In this document: positions 48,201 through 54,844 of the stretch, one piece after another | Layout: every line of letters starts with the position of its first letter | Position numbering within the stretch: the stretch's first letter is position 1 | DNA from: Bursaphelenchus xylophilus | Taxonomy: Eukaryota; Nematoda; Chromadorea; Rhabditida; Aphelenchoididae | DNA length: 64,000 nt | Direction: 5' to 3' | Assembly: GCA_904066235.2 (NCBI GenBank) | Contig: CAJFCV020000004.1 | Coordinates: 2,914,001-2,978,000, forward strand | Translations under genes and position numbers: made by a program | The notes under the pieces: generated by a model | What the model saw: only the letters and a program-made list of their open reading frames with translations | Databases searched by the model: none | What the model was told of the DNA's origin: nothing

Positions 48201-48737
48201 TCAGATGCAACTGAAGAACCGTGCAGGTGTAATAATAAAGCAACAAAGCCGTCATCATCGACACATAAGCCTAACCCAGGGCCGCAAACGGAGGCTCCTT
48301 GTGATAACGAGACGAGCTCAGCAACGCCAGGCAAACCTTCTACTTCAATATCGCCAGCTCCACCTCAACCCACCCAAGAACCTCATGATTATTGTCCGGC
48401 AGACTGCTCTAGACTTGACCGTTTACTGGTCGACAACTACTGCGGAAATACCTCTCTTACAATCTCTATCAAAGCGGGTTGGCAAGAGTGGACGCCCCAG
48501 GAACGTAGTCATTTCCTACCATACTTTAAAAGAATAATCCGAATTCAATGGGATTACGAAGGGCATGAAAAGGTTCAGCGAGTTCATAGAGTCTTCGACA
48601 AATGGACTAGACTCTGGCAAGCCAAAAAACGATGCAATGATATTGTAATTGATGAGTATGAGAACCGTAAAAGACAAAGATGTTGGGGCACTGTCTGGCA
48701 ATTCCAAGAATGTGCGTCAAGATTTTACTTCAAATAG
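42288..48737 (+). CDS. Giant secreted mucin-like protein with 187 decapeptide repeats
   Basis: One uninterrupted exon of 2,149 residues. The start is the ATG at 42288, since upstream in-frame sequence to 42267 has no ATG. A signal peptide (MGTRFGLMFLLLYASQRSCAAE) leads to a Cys cluster (GRCCPCKEE) and a Pro/Thr-rich spacer. Residues 60-1929 are the decapeptide array, consensus STTSQAENEG, hydrophilic, with Ser/Thr at about 40 percent and a negative charge from Glu/Asp: a dense platform for O-glycosylation. After a Ser-rich segment and a Pro/Thr region with paired Cys (PCRCNN, APCDN, YCPADC) comes a C-terminal domain of about 100 residues (NTSLTISIKAGWQEWTPQER, YFKRIIRIQWDYEG, CWGTVWQFQECA). 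It matches the last domain of the neighbouring gene. The design, two Cys-bearing ends around a long glycosylatable array, is that of gel-forming or surface-coat mucins. No named family recognised. Confidence 0.88.
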   Translation: MGTRFGLMFLLLYASQRSCAAEIEHVGRCCPCKEETTNSPPSTAPTQNTLPTHTPPSRGPSTSQSENEGSTTSQAENEGSTASQAENEESTTSQAENEGSTTSQAENEGSTTNQAENEESTTSQAENEESTTSQAENEGSTTSQAENEGSTTSQAENEGSSTSQAENEGSTTSQAENEESTTSQAENEGSTTSQAENEGSTTSQAENEGSTSSQADNEGSTTSQAENEGSSTSQAENEGSSTSQAENEGSSTSQAENEGSSTSQAENEGSSTSQAENEGSSTSQAENEGSTTSQAENEGSTTSQAENEESTTSQAENEESTTSQAENEGSTSSQADNEGSTPSQADNEGSTTSQAENEGSSTSQAENEGSSTSQAENEGSSTSQAENEGSSTSQAENEGSSTSQAENEGSSTSQAENEGSSTSQAENEGSTTSQAENEESTTSQAENEGSTTSQAENEGSTSSQADNEGSTTSQAENEGSSTSQAENEGSSTSQAENEGSSTSQAENEGSTTSQAENEGSTTSQAENEESTTSQAENEESTTSQAENEGSTSSQADNEGSTPSQADNEGSTTSQGENKGSSTSQAENEGSSTSQAEKEGSTSSQPDNEGSTTSQAENEGSTSSQADNEGSTSSQAENEGSTSSQADNEGSTSSQADNEGSTTSQGENEGSSTSQAENEGSTTSQAENEGSTSSQADNEGSTTSQAENEESTTSQAENEGSTSSQADNEGSTTSQAENEGSSTSQAENEGSSTSQAQNEGSSTSQAENEGSSTSQAENEGSSTSQAENEGSSTSQAENEGSTTSQAENEESTTSQAENEGSTTSQAENEGSTSSQADNEGSTTSQAENEGSSTSQAENEGSSTSQAENEGSTTSQAENEGSTTSQAENEESTTSQAENEESTTSQAENEGSTSSQADNEGSTPSQADNEGSTTSQGENKGSSTSQAENEGSSTSQAEKEGSTSSQPDNEGSTTSQAENEGSTSSQADNEGSTSSQAENEGSTSSQADNEGSTSSQADNEGSTTSQGENEGSSTSQAENEGSSTSQAENEGSTSSQPDNEGSTTSQAENEGSSTSQAENEGSSTSQAENEGSSTSQAENEGSTTSQAENEESTTSQAENEESTTSQAESEGSTSSQADNEGSTSSQADNEGSTTSQGENEGSSTSQAENEGSSTSQAENEGSTSSQPDNEGSTTSQAENEGSTSSQADNEGSTSSQAENEGSTSSQADNEGSTSSQADNEGSTTSQGENEGSSTSQAENEGSSTSQAENEGSTSSQPDNEGSTTSQAENEGSTSSQADNEGSTSSQAENEGSSTSQAENEGSTTSQAENEGSTTSQAENEGSTTSQAENEGSSTSQAENEGSTTSQAENEESTTSQAENEGSTSSQADNEGSTTSQAENEGSSTSQAENEASTSSQADNEGSTTSQAENEGSSTSQAENEGSSTSQAENEGSTSSQADNEGSTSSQADNEGSTTSQAENEGSSTSQAENEGSSTSQAENEGSSTSQAENEGSSTSQAENEASTSSQADNEGSTTSQAENEGSSTSQAENEGSSTSQAENEASTSSQADNEGSTTSQAENEGSSTSQAENEGSSTSQAENEGSTSSQADNEGSTSSQADNEGSTSSQADNEGSTTSQAENEGSFTSQAENEGSSTSQAENEGSTTSQAENEESTTSQAENEGSTSSQADNEGSTTSQAENEGSSTSQAENEGSSTSQAENEGSTSSQAENEGSTSSQADNEGSTSSQADNEGSTTSQAENEGSSTSQAENEGSSTSQAENEGSSTSQAENEGSTTSQAENEGSTTSQAENEGSSTSQAENEGSTTSQAENEGSTTSQAENEGSTTSQAENEGSSTSQAENEGSTTSQAENEGSSTSQAENEGSTTSQAENKESTTSQAENKESTTSQAEKEGSTTSQAENEGSPASQAENEGSSTSSSDSSDSSFSSSSASSDSNEHFDNGSTVNPGSTPGTKPSDATEEPCRCNNKATKPSSSTHKPNPGPQTEAPCDNETSSATPGKPSTSISPAPPQPTQEPHDYCPADCSRLDRLLVDNYCGNTSLTISIKAGWQEWTPQERSHFLPYFKRIIRIQWDYEGHEKVQRVHRVFDKWTRLWQAKKRCNDIVIDEYENRKRQRCWGTVWQFQECASRFYFK
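42465..48074 (+). repeat. Coding minisatellite, 187 tandem 30-bp units
   Basis: 5,610 bp made only of 30 bp units; no unit is longer or shorter, so the reading frame never slips. Most units carry GGATCC. There are four main unit types. One uses ACAAGCCAAG with GAGAACGAA (STTSQAENEG). A second starts GAATCC in place of GGATCC (ESTTSQ). A third uses TCTACAAGTCAAG with GAGAACGAG (SSTSQAENEG). The fourth is TCAAGCCAGGCTGATAATGA (STSSQADNEG). Synonymous and replacement differences travel together within each type, which shows copying of whole units. Because 30 is a multiple of three and the unit has few stop triplets, other frames are also open; those are shadows. Confidence 0.95.
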
Positions 48738-48805
48738 GAGTTGTCCTTAGGCTTCAATATTACGTTAGTGATTCTTAAGTTGTATTTTGTGTTAGAAAAG
48801 AGTTT

Positions 48806-48811
48806 AATAAA
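48806..48811 (+). terminator. Poly(A) signal of the mucin-like gene
   Basis: AATAAA lies 69 bp after the stop codon; a second AATAAA stands at 48847-48852. The EGF-repeat gene ends at 49051 on the other strand, so the two genes converge here. Confidence 0.65.
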
Positions 48812-49050
48812 GTAAGGTTAGAAATGTTTAAATACGATTACTTTCCAATAAAGTTCTGACAATTCGCGCCAGACCAGCCAACGTTGCAAGAGCAACTGAA
48901 ATGCTTCATCGATCCGATGCAGAGGCCATTTCCGGAGCATTGAAGGAGCGAGTTGCAAGGGGGCTCTGGAATATTTGTATTTTAAAGTACGTCAATATAA
49001 TTGCTGTAGTTATGACAACAAGGTTCTATCATATAATTGTAGTTCCTATA

Positions 49051-52000
49051 TTACCACGATGCTATGTGCTTACCAATTTCGCATCTCAATCCCAAAAAAC
49101 CCAAATTGCAGAGGCAAATCGGCAACGTCCTCGTCCCAATGCACAGTCCGTTATGATTACAATCGCCCAACGTGCAGATGTCAGTGGGGGTGATGGGAAG
49201 AATTCCTCCGCCTCCGCCGAGGAGCTTTTCACATCTCGCTCCGTAATATCCCAAACTGCAAACACATGTCTCGGAGCCTTTGATCCCCACACACATTCCG
49301 TTGTTGTTGCAGTCCGAGGAGTCGCACAGCGTGCCAACTACTGAATTAGGTTTGGTTAGTAGGGCGATAAGATACTATGACACAAAGATATAAACATGTA
49401 GTATTGTATACTACATTGTATTTGAGGTGGTGGTCTAATCTCACCTTTCTCACAATGCCGACCAGTGTAGCCCAGATGACAAGCGCAAACAAAGGTCTTT
49501 TTGTTTCCAACGCACAACCCATGGTTGTTGCAATCGCTGGGATCGCAGAGCGGGTACCAGGCTGAAATATGGCATTAGATTTTGCTGCAATTAGAATTCT
49601 TCTTGTTGCTGGTTTTAAAAGTCATTCTTCAACCGATAAAACTCATCGTAATGATGTAATTTCCGACTTACTTTCTTCACACTGCTTTCCACTGAAGCCC
49701 AAGTTGCACATGCAGACAAACTTGTTCTTGGTTCCCAAGCAAACTCCGTTGTTATTGCAATCAGAAGATGAACACAACGTCCATGGATTGAAAGTTCCTT
49801 TTTGGGCGTCCACTGCAAATATTTTCGATTTTATGAGATTCAAATACAGGGTGGGCCACTCGAAACTGACAAGTTGTTTCTTTGAATTTCTCCGCGGAGA
49901 CTCCGCCGATTTTTCCGAAATTTAGATTTTTCTGGAGCTGAGACCCGCCATTTTCAACCGACTGAATTTCAAAAAAATATATTTTGAATTGAATTTTCCA
50001 TGCCTTCTCAAAGTTTTGAAAAATTATTTTCAGGCCGAAACCGCTAAAACTTTGAAAACTTTTGGAATGATTTTCAATTGCCTTTCTCGGACTTGGAAAA
50101 TTTTTGGTTTTTTTTGGGGAAATCGTGGAGTAAAAAGTTGCTAGTGCTCGCCGTAAACTTGTTTAAAGTAAGTTGAAAACCACAAGAGGGTTGTTTGTAT
50201 TACCATTAGTGCACGAACATTAAAAAAAAAGATTTCAAAAAGATTGAAAAATTCGACGTCAATGGTTATCGAGTCAGGCCTGGGGCATCTTGAAGCTCAG
50301 AGCCCGGCCTGTTTGAAGTAAAACCATATCCACGATACGCAATTCTCGCTGCTTATGACTCTCAAAGGCACTGCAAGTTTGTGATGCGAGAGGAGATGGA
50401 CATAATAACTCAGATAGAAACATTAATAATCAGATTGTTAAATAAAATTGTTTTTGGATCAATATTTGACAACTATCTGAGGCAAAACAAAGAAAATTTC
50501 ACCCAAGAACTCGGAAAAATGACCGTTTTCAAAATCATTCCAAAAATTTTATAAGTTTTAGCGGTTTCGGCCTGAAAATAATTTTTCAAAACTTTGAGAA
50601 GGCATGGAAAGATCAATTCAAAATATATTTTTTTGAAATTCAGTCGGTTGAAAATGGCGGGTCTCAGCTCCAGAAAAATCTAAATTTTGGAAAAATCGGC
50701 GGAGTCTCTGCGGGGAAATTCAAAGAAAAAACTTGTCAGTTTCGAGTGGCCCACCCTGTACAACATCGTTTAAGATTAGACATTTTAATGGACCCCTAAC
50801 TTAATTGAAGGCTCTTTCACTTCGAAAACAATCCAAAATTCTTCAATTTTCACTGTTTTATTTATTTTTCTGCTTAATCTCGCTATTCTTGTCAAGGTCC
50901 AGATTCTCCAAGACCGCATTTTCGTGTAGCTCTTGCATCAAATCATGGAAGAAGCCCGTTCCCGCTGATCCCTCCATCGACGCATTCAACAGCCTTTCCA
51001 AAGCCTCCGCCAACTTACGCGTCTCAATTATCGCATTCTCGCATTTTGCTCCGCTGAATCCAAGATAACACAAACATGTCGGCTGATCCTTGGAGCCAAC
51101 ACAAACACCTCTGTTGCGGCAATCTTCGGGAGTGCAGGCGTTGTCGAACAACGGGATTTTCGGCTTCTTGATTGGTTTGAGTGAGGTCTTGCCGCAGTAG
51201 GGCCCTCTGTAGCCGGGATTGCAAAGACAGGAGAACTTGGACTTGCTCCCCAGGCAGAGGCCGTGGTTGTTGCAGCCTGTCCGGCTGTCGCAGGGCTCTG
51301 AAATTGAAGATTTTGGGAGAAGATGGTCGGGCAAGTTGAGGATACGGATTTTGAAGCTTTTGGCAAGGCTTTTGGCCTGTTTACAGAGGTCGCGCGGCGC
51401 TAAAACATAATCAAAATTTTAATCGGGATTTGCAAATTTGAAGCTTACAAGGGAATGGTCTGAACTTCCCCCGACGTTTGGGAAAATGACTGCTACAGGT
51501 GGATAGAGCAGGTCAACTTTGGTAAAGCGAGCCGTTTTTCAGCTGCGGAAAATTTTCTTGCCCGGCCGACAAGAAAAATCGACCGAAAAGTTCCACAAAA
51601 GTTTCCGTTTCTCTTCCCTCGGAAAAGAAGAGCGGTACCCGATATAGGAAATTGGGGAGGATTTGCCTCCAAGATTTTCGTGTTATAGGCTCCACGACTT
51701 TTCGGGTCAACGATATTAGGGATCGCTCCGTCATTTTGTCCATGGGGGAGGCAAAGACAAGGCTTGGTTAGTAGAAATAATAAGATTGAAGTTAGAAAAG
51801 TGGGCTATATACGTGTATTACAAGACTTCACCAAGTCTCCGCCGAGCCTCCGCCGAGCCTTCGCCGAGCCTCCAACGGGTTTGCCACGCCTCACAGACGC
51901 TTTCTACAGGCTTTTTTTGGGCATCCACCAGCCCAACGTCATTAAATACTTACCGTTCTCACACCTTGTTCCATAATATCCCGTTTCGCAGAAGCAAATC

Positions 52001-52166
52001 GGAGCTTTCTTCACTCCGACACATTCCCCATGATTACTGCAATCTTCTCGTCCACAAACTTCCTAAAAACCCATTAGTGTCAATCGTGTTTTATATAAAT
52101 TACCAATCTCTCTTCCCCGGAAGACATCACCAAACACAAAGCGAGAATAGTAAAATGAAAAATCAT
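49051..52166 (-). CDS. Secreted protein with seven EGF-like modules
   Basis: Six exons join in frame: 52104-52166, 51954-52062, 51019-51297, 49672-49812, 49445-49561 and 49051-49340, about 332 residues. A signal peptide (MIFHFTILALCLVMSSG) is followed by seven similar modules of about 33 residues. Pattern: C-x4/5-C-(N)-N-x-G-x-C-x-G-x6-7-C-x-C-x8-C, for example CSSSDCNNNGVCLGTKNKF, with the closing LGFSGKQC. Six Cys per module fits EGF-like disulphides. The NxG and aromatic-Gly positions are conserved; calcium-binding residues are not obvious. Modules are mostly one per exon with phase-1 introns, the classic pattern for shuffled EGF units. An alternative form reads through the donor at 51018 and ends at 50858 with a helical, acidic tail (RKLAEALERLLNASMEG...), giving three modules only. 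A 916 bp MITE sits in that intron. Role probably adhesive or matrix; the partner is unknown. Confidence 0.85.
49845..50760. mobile_element. TA-flanked MITE with 230-bp inverted ends, in EGF gene intron 3
   Basis: Starts TACAGGGTGGGCCACTCGAA and ends TTCGAGTGGCCCACCCTGTA. The arms (49845-50095 and 50520-50760) are inverse copies through TCAGGCCGAAACCGCTAAAA. The centre of about 420 bp is unrelated and non-coding. TA at both borders suggests a Tc1/mariner-like origin. Confidence 0.85.
51688..51935. repeat. Family C element, internally deleted, in EGF gene intron 2
   Basis: GACTTTTCGGGTCAACGATA at the left, then GTAGAAATAATAAGATTG, then directly AGTCTCCGCCGAGCCTCCGCC and CCAACGGGTTTGCCACGCCTC. 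The middle ATCTAGATAAAAGTT block and right terminus are missing. Confidence 0.7.
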
Positions 52167-53218
52167 AGTAAAAATGAAGTAGTGATTTAGGAAACTAAGT
52201 AATGGTAAGGAAAATTTATTTTAATTAGTTGAAGCGAGCCTCACTTGACGAAGTTTCATTTTTTGGACTTCTGATTTATAGGGCTTGGAGACAGTTGGAC
52301 AAACAACTTGAAAGGCGGGAATCGTGATCGAAGCGGGAATGACCGGTACGGAAATTGTAAAAAATGACCGTTTAGGACGAGCAGAGTCTATGTTTAGACC
52401 AAAAGTTTATATCGCTCGCTTACTTTTGCTTTTTCTCATGAATTTCGGTGCCAACGATCGTTTGCTTCCAACGATGGCACGACGACTGTTCAGGTCAGCG
52501 ACAGTTCGGGCCAACGATACTATGGATCGCGTTGCTTCATCGTTGTATGCATGAAGGAGGCTAGGAGAAGGCTTAGTTAGTAGAAATAATAAGATTGACA
52601 GGCCCCTAGGATAGCCTATCACTTATTTTGAGGAATTTTGCATGTACCCGCATCAGTAATATCTATTTAGATAAAAGTTACGGAACTTCGTTTTTTGCCC
52701 CAAATTTTGGTCTTTTATATCTTACGATAACTCAGGATAAAGGAAATTAACGTGAGTGATAGCTAAAATTAGAGAACGTGGACGCATTACAAGCCTATTG
52801 CAAGCCAAGTCTCCGTATTGCAAGCTAGGTCTCCGCCGAGCCTTTGCTGACTGTCCAACGGCTTTGTCAGACCTCGTAGGCACTTCTTACAAACTTGTTT
52901 TGGGTATCCACCTGCCCTCCGCCCTCCTGCCGTATCGATCGATTTTGTGTTGCCCCGAACTGCCGTCGACCCAAAAAGTCGTTGCATATCTCAGCTGCTC
53001 GTGCAAGGCGCGAGCTGTAACTTTCTGGAATATATTTGTGGCTTGTACAGATCAATGAAGCAAAATTTCATGCAATTCTAATCATCGTACTTCAAGAAAA
53101 TTATGTTTTTAGCACAAGATGACAAAATAATATCACAACTGATAGTAGCACATTAAAAAGTTAAGAAAATGTTATTAATTCGATTCAACAAGTCATTTTA
53201 GTTAAGTTAAGCAGCACT
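52167..53218. other. Gap between EGF gene and four-helix gene
   Basis: Probable promoter region of the EGF gene (right of 52166) and 3' region of the next gene. A family C element fills 52486-52982. No other gene seen. Confidence 0.5.
52486..52982. mobile_element. Family C element, near full length
   Basis: CAGGTCAGCGACAGTTCGGG at the left, GCATGAAGGAGGCTAGGAG, ATTTAGATAAAAGTTACGG, GTCTCCGCCGAGCCTTTGC, and GCCCCGAACTGCCGTCGACC at the right. The GCATTACAAGCC/GTATTGCAAGC part is locally duplicated. Confidence 0.75.
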
Positions 53219-53878
53219 TTATTCAATACTCCTCTCAGCCATGCGTGTACTAATACTACTGACTCCACTGATCTTCTTCGTTTTCACCTTCTTCCTCTTC
53301 TCCGATAGATACCTGATTCCTTGAACTACCGCGATAATTGATACAAAATTGAAGAGTACGAACAATACCAAGCCTCCGTAAAACAACGCCAAAGCATGTT
53401 CAGAGTTTTTAGCCTTCTCGTAGCTTCCATCATGCATCAGCTGTGTCGGGAACATGATTATAAATACTATCTAAAATTCAAATTCAAGATGAGACTTCTG
53501 AAAATAAATACCTTAAAAGAAATGTAGATGAAATACGGAGTAATTGCTTTGCAAATGGCTCCAATTAACAGCAGTATTGAGCAGATTAGTCCGGCCAAAT
53601 AAAGGCGGAAAAATCCATTTTCCAGGCAATTTTTTGAACTGTGGATTTCGACTTTGTAGAGAGCCGGACAGGTAAAAATCATGAGGAAAAGAAATCCAAG
53701 AATATCGCTGATAGCCGTGATTAGAGATTGCGCCTGAAATCGCAACTTTATTGCAGCAAAAAATGCCGTATTTTACCTTCAAATAAAACTTGAATCAAAT
53801 TGATTAACAATACAAAAAAATGCTTACATGAGGATGCCTAATCCTCTTGAAGAGCTCCAACTTTTTCCTCTTGGTCAT
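53219..53878 (-). CDS. Small four-helix membrane protein, unrecognised family
   Basis: Three exons with phase-0 joins: 53828-53878, 53512-53733 and 53219-53470, about 174 residues. After a basic start (MTKRKKLELFKRIRHPH) come four hydrophobic segments: ISDILGFLFLMIFTCPALY, LYLAGLICSILLLIGAICKA, YFIYISFKIVFIIMF and ALFYGGLVLFVLFNFVSIIA, then a basic tail (SEKRKKVKTKKIS). The loop between helices 1 and 2 holds one Cys (SSKNCLENG). It is similar in order and sequence to the larger gene at 54845-57652, most clearly FIIMFPTQLMHD against FTVWFTTQSLHQ, and the exon border before that motif is in the same place. I know no function for the pair. The order resembles tetraspan families but the tetraspanin CCG motif is absent. 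Confidence 0.65.
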
Positions 53879-54200
53879 TGCTCTGATTGCCCATGTGTGA
53901 AAATTTCCGCAATAAGGAATTGAATTTTTCCAAGCGAATTTTAAGGATATGCCTCATCAGTTAGTCATCAAGAATATTTAGATGATTAAAAAGTGGCGAA
54001 TTCATCTTCATTCAGAGAGACGACCCGGTGTTTGACGTCAGAAAAAGCCTATAAGGCGAAGAGCTTTAGGTGTGTAAATTGCTTTGAACCCAATTTCTTC
54101 ATTTGAGATATGTATTCAGCTCAATTTCAGCATGTAGAGACATCGAACGTGTTTATTGGCACATTTGGAACGGCTTTTCTGCATATCGCCCTAACCCCTG

Positions 54201-54451
54201 TACAGTGACAGACATGATCCAGTGGCAAAAAACGTACCATTTTGCATCCAGGAAGTATCAAAAAAAGTGTGGCAAAATGCCTCCCTCTCCAACTAAAAAA
54301 CTCCGTTTTTTGTGTGTCACTTCCCCCGCAAAAAACCGCTTTTGAAATCGTAGTTTTTTTACTTGGAGAGGGTGGTATTTTGCTACATTTTTTGATGCTT
54401 CATGGATGCAAAATGATACGTTTTTGCCACTGGATAAGGTCCGCCACCATA
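54201..54451. mobile_element. Family A MITE
   Basis: Left end TACAGTGACAGACATGATCC, right end GGATAAGGTCCGCCACCATA. Core GCATCCAGGAAGTATC present in both directions. Confidence 0.75.
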
Positions 54452-54496
54452 TCTAAGAGCCAGATTTTACGCATTTCATAGAGCCTGCATAAAATG

Positions 54497-54737
54497 TACA
54501 GGGTGCGCCAAAAGAATGGACAAAAATATTTTGGCGATATCTACCACTTTGCATCCGGGAAGTATTAAAAAATGTAGCAAAATGTCTCCCTCTCCAGCTA
54601 CAAAACTCTGTTTTTGAAGGCACGCTTTTGAAATCGGTGTTTTTTTACTTGGAGGGGGAGATATTTTGCTACATTTTTGATGCTTCCCGGATGCAAAGTT
54701 ATACGTTTTTTGCCACTGGATCAGGTCCGCCACTGTA
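54497..54737. mobile_element. Chimeric MITE: CAGGGTGCGCC left end, family A right end
   Basis: Starts TACAGGGTGCGCCAAAAGAA, unlike family A, then enters the family A core at TACCACTTTGCATCCGGGAA and ends GATCAGGTCCGCCACTGTA. The two ends are not inverses of each other, so the element may be a recombinant or an insertion into a family A end. Confidence 0.6.
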
Positions 54738-54844
54738 TTTTGCTCTTCAACGAGTAATAACTAAGCCAGCCTTTTATATGACGTATTTATTTGAAAGCGC
54801 GGCACAAAAATATTCACAGGAGAAAAAGCAATAAGCTTTGCCTC

